This document shows positions 49,978 through 58,608 of a stretch of DNA of 64,000 bases, in pieces. Both the position numbers and the translations under genes were made by a program. The stretch is from the NCBI RefSeq assembly GCF_009938205.1, contig NZ_AP019654.1:558001-622000 (forward strand). The letters are read 5' to 3'. The stretch's first letter is position 1; the number at the start of each line of letters is the position of its first letter. Source of the stretch: Vibrio panuliri (GTDB taxonomy: Bacteria; Pseudomonadota; Gammaproteobacteria; Enterobacterales; Vibrionaceae). The notes below the pieces were generated by a model. That model had not been told where the DNA came from. It saw only the letters and a list, made by a program, of their open reading frames with translations, and made no database searches.

Positions 49978-51411
49978 ATGACAGACTTAATTAATTTAAT
50001 GAATGACCTGCTTTGGGGTTCTATTCTAGTTTATCTTTTGGTCGGTGTGGGCGTTTACTTTACTATCCGCCTTGGTTTTATTCAATTTCGCCATTTTGGC
50101 CACATGTTCTCAGTTCTAAAGAACAGTCGAAAAGCAGACAACGCTGGTATATCTTCTTTCCAAGCCCTTTGTACAAGTCTTGCTGCACGTGTTGGTACAG
50201 GTAATATGGCGGGCGTCGCAGTTGCTTTAACCGCTGGCGGTCCGGGTGCTATTTTCTGGATGTGGTTGATTGCCATGTTGGGTATGGCAACCGCTTTTGC
50301 AGAAAGCACACTAGCACAGCTATACAAAACCAAAGACGACGATGGCAACTATCGTGGTGGTCCAGCTTACTACATGGAAAAAGGTCTTGGCATGCGCTGG
50401 ATGGGCGTATTGTTCTCGATTTTCCTAATTATTGCGTTTGGCTTGGTGTTCAACGCAGTACAAGCTAACTCGATCGCGAATGCGATGCATACCGCGTTCG
50501 GATGGGAAGATAAGTACGTTGGTATTGCGGTTGTGGTACTTTCTGCGGTGATTATTTTCGGCGGTATCAAGCGTATTGCTCGCGTGGCAGAACTTATTGT
50601 GCCAGTTATGGCATTGGCCTACCTTGTGCTTGCACTGTTTGTGATGTTCTCAAACATTGAGAAACTACCAGCAATCTTGACTTTGATTGTAAAGAGCGCG
50701 TTTGGTTTCCAAGAGGCTGCGGCTGGTGGTGTAGGTTATGCGATTGCACAAGCCATGATTAATGGTATCAAGCGCGGTCTATTCTCGAACGAAGCGGGTA
50801 TGGGTTCTGCACCAAACGCAGCAGCATCCGCGACTCCGTATCCACCGCATCCTGCATCACAAGGTTATGTGCAAATGCTGGGTGTATTTATGGATACTAT
50901 CGTGATTTGTTCAGCGACCGTAGCGATTATCCTGATGTCTGGCGAGTTTGTGCCAGGTGGCGCTGTAACAGGTATTGAACTGACACAGGCTGCATTGAGC
51001 TCACAAGTAGGTGAATGGGGCGGTATTTTTGTTGCCGTTGCGATCTTCTTCTTTGCTTTTACATCCATTATTGCCAACTACTCGTACGCAGAAACCAACT
51101 TATTGTTCCTAGAGCATAACCATAAAGCGGGTTTAGGACTTTTCCGTTTGGTTGTACTTGGTATGGTGATGTTCGGTGCACTCGCATCTTTGCCAGTGGT
51201 TTGGTCACTTGCAGACGTGTCGATGGGTTTGATGGCGATTGTTAACTTAGTCGCGATTATCTTATTGTCTGGTACGGTTATTAAACTGGCGAAAGACTAC
51301 AACCGTCAGTTGAAAGAAGGCAAGTTACCAACGTTTGATGCCAACGATTACCCTGAGCTCAAGTCACAACTTGAAGAAGGTATTTGGGACAATCCAAAGA
51401 AAGATATCTAG
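49978..51411 (+). CDS. AGCS family sodium:alanine/glycine symporter
   Basis: This is a sodium-coupled importer of alanine or glycine in the inner membrane. It is 477 aa from ATG at 49978, with GAGGA four to five bases upstream. The open frame to 49930 adds a charged segment that does not fit the family. It has about eleven hydrophobic helices. The NEAGMGSAPNAAA signature near residue 280 and AARVGTGNMAGVA near residue 65 identify AGCS. The substrate preference is not readable. Confidence 0.92.
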   Translation: MTDLINLMNDLLWGSILVYLLVGVGVYFTIRLGFIQFRHFGHMFSVLKNSRKADNAGISSFQALCTSLAARVGTGNMAGVAVALTAGGPGAIFWMWLIAMLGMATAFAESTLAQLYKTKDDDGNYRGGPAYYMEKGLGMRWMGVLFSIFLIIAFGLVFNAVQANSIANAMHTAFGWEDKYVGIAVVVLSAVIIFGGIKRIARVAELIVPVMALAYLVLALFVMFSNIEKLPAILTLIVKSAFGFQEAAAGGVGYAIAQAMINGIKRGLFSNEAGMGSAPNAAASATPYPPHPASQGYVQMLGVFMDTIVICSATVAIILMSGEFVPGGAVTGIELTQAALSSQVGEWGGIFVAVAIFFFAFTSIIANYSYAETNLLFLEHNHKAGLGLFRLVVLGMVMFGALASLPVVWSLADVSMGLMAIVNLVAIILLSGTVIKLAKDYNRQLKEGKLPTFDANDYPELKSQLEEGIWDNPKKDI

Positions 51412-51442
51412 TCATAGCTAAAAGCTATTGAACTAATCAATC

Positions 51443-51472
51443 AAGCCATGCAGACAATGCATGGCTTTTTTT
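51443..51472 (+). terminator. Terminator of the AGCS gene
   Basis: A perfect 10-bp stem AAGCCATGCA-GACAA-TGCATGGCTT is followed by a T run. Confidence 0.9.
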
Positions 51473-51564
51473 GTACTCTATCTAACAAGTCAAACCCATA
51501 TGTTGCATCTAGTTAGGGCGGTATATTTGGGTATAACAATAGTGAATATGGATAGAGTAAAGTT

Positions 51565-52338
51565 ATGCTGATTGTTGTTTCTCCTGCCAAGACTCTTGAT
51601 TATGAGTCGCCGCTTGCCACAGAAAAATATACCCAACCTGAGTTGATTGAATACTCTAAGCAGCTAATTGACGTATGCCGTCAGCTGACACCAGCCGATG
51701 TTGCTAGCCTGATGAAGGTAAGCGACAAGATTGCCGATCTTAACGTTGGACGTTTTCAAGAATGGAGTGAGACATTTACTCCTGAGAATTCACGTCAGGC
51801 GATTTTGGCGTTTAAAGGTGATGTCTACACAGGACTTGAAGCGGAAACATTAACCGACGATGATTTCGACTATGCACAACAGCACCTGCGTATGCTGTCT
51901 GGTTTGTATGGTTTACTGAAGCCGCTTGATTTGATGCAGCCATACCGCTTGGAAATGGGCACTAAATTGGCGAATGATAAGGGCAGCAACCTCTATCAGT
52001 TTTGGGGCAATACGATTACCGACAAGCTTAACCAAGCGATTTCAGCGCAAGGTGACAATGTGTTGGTCAACCTTGCGTCCAATGAGTACTTTAAAGCAGT
52101 TAAACCTAAATCTCTTGATGCTCAAGTGATTACGCCAATCTTTAAAGATTGTAAGAATGGTCAGTACAAGGTAATTAGCTTTTATGCCAAAAAAGCGCGC
52201 GGCATGATGGCACGTTATATCATCGAAAACCGCATCAGTAGTGTTGCCGAGCTCACTAAGTTTGATGTGGCGGGTTACTACTTTGTTGAGGAAGAATCTT
52301 CGCCGACAGAGTTGGTGTTTAAGCGCGAAGAGCAGTGA
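51565..52338 (+). CDS. yaaA: Peroxide stress protein YaaA (DUF328/UPF0246)
   Basis: YaaA limits intracellular free iron and DNA damage under hydrogen peroxide stress in E. coli. It is 257 aa with the family opening [16 protein letters not shown], the FKGDVYTGL and [21 protein letters not shown] segments and the C-terminal [12 protein letters not shown]. The biochemical activity of the family is still not clear. It is followed 24 bases later by a small ORF on the same strand. Confidence 0.95.
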   Translation: MLIVVSPAKTLDYESPLATEKYTQPELIEYSKQLIDVCRQLTPADVASLMKVSDKIADLNVGRFQEWSETFTPENSRQAILAFKGDVYTGLEAETLTDDDFDYAQQHLRMLSGLYGLLKPLDLMQPYRLEMGTKLANDKGSNLYQFWGNTITDKLNQAISAQGDNVLVNLASNEYFKAVKPKSLDAQVITPIFKDCKNGQYKVISFYAKKARGMMARYIIENRISSVAELTKFDVAGYYFVEEESSPTELVFKREEQ

Positions 52339-52362
52339 TCATGTGAGACGAGAGGGGTTGAT

Positions 52363-52512
52363 ATGTGGCAGTGGTTCAAACGTTTGATTACTCGATATGA
52401 TGCGTGGTGTCATTCAATGGGATTAACCCCTGAGCATAAGCGAAGCTGCGTACCTTATCGCTCTGACTCGTCATCAGAGACTGAAGATAAAGAGCAAAAA
52501 CAAAGGGAGTGA
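52363..52512 (+). CDS. Small 49-residue protein, possibly DUF5363
   Basis: This is a 49-residue ORF right after yaaA with GAGGGG about six bases before the ATG. The N-terminal half is aromatic and basic (MWQWFKRLITRYDAW), then GLTPEHKRSCVPYR, then an acidic and lysine-rich tail. By memory it fits the short DUF5363 family of Vibrionaceae and Pasteurellaceae. I am not certain. The stop codon lies inside the downstream terminator stem. The function is unknown. Confidence 0.7.
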   Translation: MWQWFKRLITRYDAWCHSMGLTPEHKRSCVPYRSDSSSETEDKEQKQRE

Positions 52513-52529
52513 TGCATCACTCCCTTTTT
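52502..52529. terminator. Bidirectional terminator, perfect palindrome
   Basis: AAAGGGAGTGATG and CATCACTCCCTTT form a 13-bp perfect stem (a loop of a few bases opens at the centre) followed by T. It contains the stop codon of the 49-codon ORF. Confidence 0.9.
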
Positions 52530-52547
52530 CAATATTCGTCTTTACGC

Positions 52548-53513
52548 TTACTCGCGCTCTTTACTGTAAGGGACACCAATCGCCTTCGGTGCAATAGCCT
52601 TACCGATAAAGCCCGCTAGTAAGAATACCGTTAGAATATATGGTATTGCTTCGATAGCTTGTACAGGGATTGGGAAGTCACCAATAGTGACACCTTGCAT
52701 GCGAATCGCTAGAGCATCAAGGAAACCGAACAGCAGACATGCCCCCATGGCGGTGAACGGACGCCACTTACCAAAGATCAAAGCTGCCAGCGCCATATAG
52801 CCTTTACCGGCACTCATGTTAGGGATGAACTGCGCAGTTTGAGCCACTGACAGATAAACCCCACCGATACCAACCAAGATGCCACAGATAATTACCGCAG
52901 AGTAACGCACTTTGGCCACAGAAATACCTGCAGTGTCGACCGCTGATGGTGACTCACCTACCGCGCGTAAACGCAAACCAAAGCGTGTCTTAAATAACAA
53001 GTACCAAGTAGCGGGAACAATTGCGATGAGTAGGTACACCAGAATCGAGTGACCACTGATCAACTCCGAATAAAGCAAACCAATCACAGGAACATCAGCT
53101 AGTGCATCAGCGCCAGGCAAGGTAATCGGAGCGAAGCGAGCATCGCCAGACAAGGCTGGTGTTTGACCACCTTGATTAAACCAGTGGCGACCTAGGGTAA
53201 TGGTTAAACCTGTCGCTAGGATATTGATTGCCATACCACTGACGACTTGATCACCACGGTGTGTGATCGAGGCAAAGCCGTGAAGCAATGACAGTAGTAT
53301 CGAGATACCGATGCCCGCGCCAAGCCCTAACCATGCCGAGCCAGTCACGTGGGCCGTTGCGGCGCCGGTGAAAGCCGCGGCAAGCAGCTTACCTTCTAAT
53401 GCAATGTTAACGATACCTGCACGTTCACAGAACATCCCCGCAAGGGCTGCCAGAATAAGAGGAGTCGCAACACGCAGTGTTGCATCCAACATTAAGATAA
53501 TGGTTTCAAACAC
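52548..53513 (-). CDS. Nucleoside-type ABC transporter permease (second permease)
   Basis: This is an inner-membrane permease of the BMP-type nucleoside importer family. It is 321 aa with about eight or nine hydrophobic helices and the typical MFCERAGIVNIALEGKLLAAAF near residue 27, where the family has the GxxNxGxEG-like loop. The start is GTG at 53513, with AAGGAG eight bases upstream. An ATG seven codons in is weaker. Only two bases separate it from the first permease. Confidence 0.88.
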   Translation of the reverse strand: MFETIILMLDATLRVATPLILAALAGMFCERAGIVNIALEGKLLAAAFTGAATAHVTGSAWLGLGAGIGISILLSLLHGFASITHRGDQVVSGMAINILATGLTITLGRHWFNQGGQTPALSGDARFAPITLPGADALADVPVIGLLYSELISGHSILVYLLIAIVPATWYLLFKTRFGLRLRAVGESPSAVDTAGISVAKVRYSAVIICGILVGIGGVYLSVAQTAQFIPNMSAGKGYMALAALIFGKWRPFTAMGACLLFGFLDALAIRMQGVTIGDFPIPVQAIEAIPYILTVFLLAGFIGKAIAPKAIGVPYSKERE

Positions 53514-53515
53514 GC

Positions 53516-54640
53516 TTAGGCTCCTTGCTCAGTTGGTTGCTGGTGTTTCTTAGCCGCAAACTTGAGGTATGCACGTTCTAAGTGAGGTCTAAACATATGT
53601 TCTAAGGCGCCAGAGAAGAGAATCACCAAACCTTGCAACACAACAACGATGTTACGGTCAACGCCGTACTCAAAACTTAGCTCCGCACCACCTTGGTAGA
53701 GGAAACCAAACAGCAAACTCGCTAGTAAAACGCCAATTGGGTGATTACGCCCCATTAACGCGACAGCGATACCGGTAAAACCAAAGCCTTCAACGAAGTT
53801 GAGCTTGATTTGGTGCAGTTCCCCTTGCAGTACGTTGAGGCCAAAAAAACCTGCCAACATACCAGAGATCACCATGGTCAGCACAATCACTTTGACGTAC
53901 TTAATGCCCGCATAGCCAGCTGCGGTAGGGTTGGCTCCGACCGCTCGGATTTCGTAACCCCAGCGAGAGTTCCACATTAGCAACCAAACAAATACACAGC
54001 AGAGTAAAGCGAAGATAAAGCTTAAGTTAAGTGGACTTGGCGCAGTTTCAATACCGAATACCGCCAAGATTTCGTGCATCTTCGGCAGCCAACTACTTGC
54101 AGCAAACACTCGGCTTTCTGTCGCCATGGTGTTCTCTGGTTTTAAAATATCCACCAGTAAGTAGGCCATAAGTGAAGAGGCGATAAAGTTAAACATGATG
54201 GTTGTGATTACGATGTGTGAACCGCGTTTTGCTTGCAGATAAGCAGGGATAAAAGCCCATGCCGCACCAAAAGCACCACCAACAATGAGCGCGACAGGGA
54301 AGACAACCCACCAAGGAGCGACTTCACCTAGCGTCAGACAGATAAGACCGATGCCTAAACCACCAATATACGCTTGCCCTTCACCACCAATGTTAAATAG
54401 ACCAGCATGGAAGGCAACGGCAACTGCAAGGCCGGTAAAGACAAAACCAGTGGCATAGTACAAGGTATAACCGAGACCTTCGGCATAGCCAAAAGCGCCG
54501 GTCCACATAACTTTTGCCGCATCGACTGGGTTGATATCAATGTAGATAAATAGCAATGCAGAAACTAAAAACGCCACCAACACATTAATTGCAGGCAGTA
54601 GCGCCATGGTTACCCAAGCAGGTACTTTTGCTTGACTCAT
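53516..54640 (-). CDS. Nucleoside-type ABC transporter permease (first permease)
   Basis: This is the partner permease of the same importer, 374 aa with about ten hydrophobic helices and the loop FHAGLFNIGGEGQAYIGGLG near residue 80, typical of this family. The ATG overlaps the stop of the ATPase gene by one base (TAATG), showing tight coupling. It ends with a basic cytoplasmic tail rich in K and Q. Confidence 0.88.
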   Translation of the reverse strand: MSQAKVPAWVTMALLPAINVLVAFLVSALLFIYIDINPVDAAKVMWTGAFGYAEGLGYTLYYATGFVFTGLAVAVAFHAGLFNIGGEGQAYIGGLGIGLICLTLGEVAPWWVVFPVALIVGGAFGAAWAFIPAYLQAKRGSHIVITTIMFNFIASSLMAYLLVDILKPENTMATESRVFAASSWLPKMHEILAVFGIETAPSPLNLSFIFALLCCVFVWLLMWNSRWGYEIRAVGANPTAAGYAGIKYVKVIVLTMVISGMLAGFFGLNVLQGELHQIKLNFVEGFGFTGIAVALMGRNHPIGVLLASLLFGFLYQGGAELSFEYGVDRNIVVVLQGLVILFSGALEHMFRPHLERAYLKFAAKKHQQPTEQGA

Positions 54641-56199
54641 TATTGCGCTCCTTGCGTTTCAGGTTGCTGAAGATGCTCAGGCAGAATGTTTGCCATCATC
54701 AAACCAAGGGTTTTTTCATCGGCTTGTGAAGCCGCGACTTCGCCAACGATGGTGCCATCAAATACTACTAGGATGCGATCTGCGAGTGCGAGAATTTCAT
54801 CTAATTCGACTGAAACCAATAACACCGCTTTGTTGGCATCGCGTGCGGCAATGACCTGTTGATGGATATACTCAATCGCGCCGATGTCGACCCCACGAGT
54901 TGGTTGTCCAATAAGAATGACATCTGGATCTTGCTCCATCTCACGAGCGATCACGAGTTTCTGTTGGTTGCCACCTGAGAAGTTGGCGGTTTTCAACGAT
55001 GGATCATTTGGGCGTACGTCCCACTTATCCATGCTGGTTTGACATGCTTTTTCAATCGCATTCTTATCTTGTAGGAAGCCTTGGTTATATTGACTTAAAT
55101 GTTGGTGACCCAAGATAAAGGCTTCTTTGGCTGAAAACTTATTGATCAACCCTTGCTTGTGTCGATCTTCTGGGATGTGACTAACACCGATCGCTCGTAC
55201 TTGTTGAGGGTCGAGTGGGGTAGCTGCGGTTAGCTCGCTGCCGTTAAGCAGGATAGAACCTGAACTTGGTGTGATAATCCCGGACAGCAGACTCAGGATC
55301 TCTGATTGGCCATTACCGGAAACACCAGCAATACCGACAACTTCTCCCTGGCGTACCGAGAAGCTGACCTTTTTCACGCGTTCGACACCAGAGTGGTCGA
55401 AGTATTGTAGATCTTTAACCGTGATCAGCTCTTTTTTAGGATCTGCAGGTTGCTTATCGACCTTTAGGCGTACTTTACGTCCGACCATCAGTTCGGCTAG
55501 TTGCTCTTTATTCGTTTCTGCGGTAACAACATGTGACACCATTGCACCTTGACGCATGACCGAGATGTTATCGGTAATCGCAAGTACTTCACGCAGTTTG
55601 TGCGTGATGATCATGATCGTCGTACCTTGTTCGCGCAGTTTATCAAGGATACGGAAAAGGTGATCCGCTTCTTGTGGGGTGAGTACTCCTGTTGGCTCAT
55701 CGAGGATCAGTATCTTTGCACCGCGGTAAAGCGCTTTCAGTATTTCTACTCGTTGCTGCAGACCAACCGGTAGTTGACCAACAGGCGTGTCTAACGGTAC
55801 ATCGAGTCCGTAATCTTTCGCCAATGCTTCAAGCTTTTGACGAGCTTTAGATAGGGTGTCGTCTAGCTTCCAGCCTTCTTCCGCCCCTAAGATAATATTT
55901 TCTAATACTGAAAATGTATCAACCAACATAAAGTGTTGGTGCACCATTCCAATCCCGGCACGAATAGCATCTTGAGAGTTATTTGGTTTATATGGAGCGC
56001 CATTGACTGACATTGAGCCAGAATCAGCGTGATAGAAGCCGTAAATAATACTCATCAGAGTCGATTTGCCCGCGCCGTTCTCGCCAATAATGCCATGGAT
56101 AGTTCCAGCAGGGACTTTCAAATCGATTTCACGGTTTGCATGTACTGAACCAAATCGCTTGTCGATACGATTGAGTTCTATCGCAATAGTTTGTGTCAC
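54640..56199 (-). CDS. Nucleoside-type ABC transporter ATPase, two fused domains
   Basis: This is a dual ATP-binding protein powering the importer, 519 aa. The first domain has Walker A GENGAGKST and Walker B ILILDEPT but a poor signature (VGLQQR). The second has a good signature (FSGGNQQK), but its Walker A is degenerate (GVSGNGQSE, no Lys) and its Walker B carries Gln for the catalytic Glu (ILIGQPTRG). So one site is canonical and one is degenerate, as in the MglA/RbsA type. The start is GTG at 56199, with AAGG about ten bases upstream. Confidence 0.9.
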   Translation of the reverse strand: MTQTIAIELNRIDKRFGSVHANREIDLKVPAGTIHGIIGENGAGKSTLMSIIYGFYHADSGSMSVNGAPYKPNNSQDAIRAGIGMVHQHFMLVDTFSVLENIILGAEEGWKLDDTLSKARQKLEALAKDYGLDVPLDTPVGQLPVGLQQRVEILKALYRGAKILILDEPTGVLTPQEADHLFRILDKLREQGTTIMIITHKLREVLAITDNISVMRQGAMVSHVVTAETNKEQLAELMVGRKVRLKVDKQPADPKKELITVKDLQYFDHSGVERVKKVSFSVRQGEVVGIAGVSGNGQSEILSLLSGIITPSSGSILLNGSELTAATPLDPQQVRAIGVSHIPEDRHKQGLINKFSAKEAFILGHQHLSQYNQGFLQDKNAIEKACQTSMDKWDVRPNDPSLKTANFSGGNQQKLVIAREMEQDPDVILIGQPTRGVDIGAIEYIHQQVIAARDANKAVLLVSVELDEILALADRILVVFDGTIVGEVAASQADEKTLGLMMANILPEHLQQPETQGAQ

Positions 56200-56225
56200 A
56201 GGATAAAGCCTTTTTAGATAACAGT

Positions 56226-56253
56226 ACGCCGCTACTACGTCAGCAGCGGCGTT
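56226..56253 (-). promoter_or_regulatory. Hairpin between the binding-protein and ATPase genes
   Basis: CGCCGCT and AGCGGCG arms form a stem with no T run on the transcribed (minus) strand. Such stems often protect the upstream binding-protein mRNA or reduce read-through, giving more binding protein than transporter. Confidence 0.5.
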
Positions 56254-56309
56254 TATCGTATTGCTAGGCTGACCTCAATGAGGACCAGCTTTAAGCGTTA
56301 CAAATCGGT

Positions 56310-57305
56310 TTAGATGTCACATGAGTTGTTAGACATGTAATCATGGACAGCAACTTTACCGCTCACGATGTCTGCTTGGATTTGCTCTAGGTAAGCACGG
56401 TCTTCAGCAGAAACGAGATCTTTGTTGTAATCATCGTATGCCCACTCTACGGCACCTTCTTTAAGACCGAGAACTTTAACGCCTGGTGTCCAAGTCCCTT
56501 TTTCTGCTTGATCCCAAGAGTTGTACGCTGCAACACCCACTTTCTTAACCATTGACGTTAGCATCGTGCCTGGTTGTAGGTGGTTTTGGTTAGAGTCAAC
56601 ACCGATAGCGAACTTGCCGGCATCTTTCGCTGCCTGGTAAACGCCCATGCCTGTACCGCCTGCTGCAGCGTAAATAACGTCAACACCTTTAGAGAACTGA
56701 GATTTAGCCAACTCAGAGCCTTTTGCTGGATCGGCAAATGCAGCTGGCGTAGAACCAGTCATGTTTAGGAATGTCTCAACATTAGGGTTTGCATAATGTG
56801 CACCTTGACGGTAACCACACTCAAACTTACGAATTAGAGGGATATCCATACCGCCAACAAAACCGACTTTGCCCGTTGCTGATGCTCGAGCTGCCAGTGC
56901 GCCAACTAAGAAAGAACCTTCGTGCTCTTTGAACACGATAGATTGCACGTTTGGCTTATCAACTACAGAGTCGATGATGGTGAATTGAATATCTGGGTAC
57001 TCGGTTGCCACTTTCTCAACGGCAGATGACATGTTGAAGCCAACCGCGACGATTGGTGTGAAACCACGACTTGCAAGACGACGTAGACCTTGTTCGCGTT
57101 GCGCTTCGTTTTGCGGTTCAAACTCACGTACAGTGACGCCTTTGTCGGCGTTGAAAACTTTCACACCGTTTTGGAAAACCGCTTCATTAAATGATTTATC
57201 AAACTTGCCGGCTGTATCATAAACAACAGCGGGCTTAGCTGCGAAAACACTGAATGACGACATAGCAAGTGCTAGAGTAGAGAGTTTCAGAATTGGGTTT
57301 TTCAC
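56310..57305 (-). CDS. BMP family substrate-binding protein of a nucleoside ABC importer
   Basis: This is a periplasmic binding protein of the basic membrane protein (BMP/PnrA) family, which binds purine nucleosides. It is 331 aa from GTG at 57305, with AAGGA about eight bases upstream. This start gives a clean signal peptide (NPILKLSTLALAMSSFSVFA, cut near residue 22). The open frame to 57374 begins with TTG and would bury the signal. DTAGKFDKSFNEAVFQNG near residue 30 and the GVDSNQNHLQPG segment are typical. There is no lipobox cysteine. The gene is first in the order binding protein, ATPase, two permeases. Confidence 0.9.
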   Translation of the reverse strand: MKNPILKLSTLALAMSSFSVFAAKPAVVYDTAGKFDKSFNEAVFQNGVKVFNADKGVTVREFEPQNEAQREQGLRRLASRGFTPIVAVGFNMSSAVEKVATEYPDIQFTIIDSVVDKPNVQSIVFKEHEGSFLVGALAARASATGKVGFVGGMDIPLIRKFECGYRQGAHYANPNVETFLNMTGSTPAAFADPAKGSELAKSQFSKGVDVIYAAAGGTGMGVYQAAKDAGKFAIGVDSNQNHLQPGTMLTSMVKKVGVAAYNSWDQAEKGTWTPGVKVLGLKEGAVEWAYDDYNKDLVSAEDRAYLEQIQADIVSGKVAVHDYMSNNSCDI

Positions 57306-57416
57306 TATCAGATCCTTAGTAGTGCAAATTCGATATGAAAGTAGCTGCTCTCTGTTTTCACAATTAACCAACAATTATGAAATCAATGTTTCGCTACATA
57401 GAGTAAATAGGGTCAA

Positions 57417-57488
57417 CTTTGTGTCCATTGGACAAAGGGCGAGGCGATAACAGCTCCGACCATTAACTAGCCATTTTATCGTTTGCTT
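57417..57488 (-). promoter_or_regulatory. Candidate operators upstream of the BMP operon
   Basis: An imperfect inverted repeat lies at 57417-57437 (CTTTG..TCC and GGACAAAG around GTCCATTGGAC). A PurR-like sequence at 57473-57488 reads AAGCAAACGATAAAAT on the minus strand, with two mismatches to the purine repressor consensus. Both are suggestions only. The 325-base gap also serves the divergent TatD gene. Confidence 0.3.
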
Positions 57489-57630
57489 GGTTTATTTAAA
57501 ACCAGTTAAGAATACAAAATCGTGATGGATATCAATAGAAAACGTTATCGTGGATAATCTATTACTCATAATTGTGATGTACGCATTTGTTGCAAAAAGG
57601 ATGATTTTTTGTGTTGAGGGGAAATTGCTG

Positions 57631-58404
57631 ATGAACTTGATGGATACCCACTGTCATTTGGACCTAATGGTGCAAAAAGGCATCAATCTTGAACAGGCTC
57701 TCGTTGAGGCTACTCAGGCTGGTGTTGCGAAAATCATCGTTCCTGGGATTGATGCCAGTAATTGGGCGACGATTAAACAGTATGCCAAGAACCATGCAAT
57801 GGTGGAGTGGGCGATCGGCATTCATCCGATGTTTGTCTCCGAAACAAGTGCCGATCAGTTGGTCGTAATGCGTGAGCGTTTAGAACAAGGAGAAACGTGC
57901 GTCGCGATTGGCGAATGTGGACTAGATTTTTACCATGGCCGCAATGACGAAGAACGGCAAACTTATGTGTTGATAGAGCAATTAAAGTTGGCGCAGCAAT
58001 ATCAATTACCAGTATTGCTGCATGTGAGAAAAGCGCACCAAGAGTTACTCAAACTGCTGAAAAAGTACCCATTAACTCGCGGCGGCATTGTGCACGGGTT
58101 TACGGGAAGCTATGAGCTTGGCATGCAGTATATACAGCAAGGGTTGTGTCTTGGAGTTGGAGGGTCAATTACATACCAACGGGCGCAAAAAACACGCGAT
58201 GCGTTCGCTCGTTTCCCGCTTGAACGTCTTGTTTTTGAAACAGATGCGCCAGATATGCCACTTTATGGCTATCAAGGAGAGGTAAATCAGCCCAAATTTG
58301 CCAAAGATGTTCTATCTTCTTTTATATTGCTTCGAAATGAAACTGAGCAAACGATTACCCAAAAAACAGCAAAATCGGCCCGGAAAATGTTTGAAATTGG
58401 CTAA
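57631..58404 (+). CDS. yjjV: TatD family metal-dependent hydrolase (YjjV-like)
   Basis: This is a TatD-type deoxyribonuclease-like hydrolase, a TIM barrel with two metals. It is 257 aa from ATG at 57631, with GAGGGG upstream. ATG at 57640 is an alternative. Metal ligands: DTHCHLD near residue 5, GECGLDFYHG (Glu) near residue 93, LHVRKAH, VHGFTGS and ETDAPDMPL. The place next to deoxynucleoside genes matches E. coli yjjV near deoCABD. The substrate is not known with certainty. Confidence 0.85.
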   Translation: MNLMDTHCHLDLMVQKGINLEQALVEATQAGVAKIIVPGIDASNWATIKQYAKNHAMVEWAIGIHPMFVSETSADQLVVMRERLEQGETCVAIGECGLDFYHGRNDEERQTYVLIEQLKLAQQYQLPVLLHVRKAHQELLKLLKKYPLTRGGIVHGFTGSYELGMQYIQQGLCLGVGGSITYQRAQKTRDAFARFPLERLVFETDAPDMPLYGYQGEVNQPKFAKDVLSSFILLRNETEQTITQKTAKSARKMFEIG

Positions 58405-58451
58405 TTTTTTATTAAGCAAATGCTAAATTAGCCATTTAAACGGTTGCGTTT

Positions 58452-58545
58452 TGTGATTGTTGTCTCAGTTGTTAATGTACATGTCGTGTTGTGTGGTAAA
58501 AAATGCGACTTGAGTACTATTTTTACTGGGCTTGATAAGTATAAT
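58452..58545 (+). promoter_or_regulatory. Promoter of the CNT transporter with CRP-like sites
   Basis: A perfect TATAAT (58540) gives a start near 58552. A CRP-like site TGTGATTGTTGTCTCA (58452-58467, one mismatch to TGTGA-N6-TCACA) is centred at about -92. A weak second site (58504-58519) is centred at about -40. This spacing is typical of CRP/CytR promoters of nucleoside genes. Confidence 0.45.
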
Positions 58546-58608
58546 CCACGACGCTTTTGAGCTCCACTTTGTAACACGCCAACAAATAACATAAGGAAGT
58601 CATAAACT

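Noticed and set aside
58399..58433. GGCTAATTT/AAATTAGCC inverted repeat at the end of the TatD gene as a terminator
   Set aside because: The 9-bp stem is real, but it overlaps the stop codon, is AT-rich and has no T run after it. I could not support it as a terminator.
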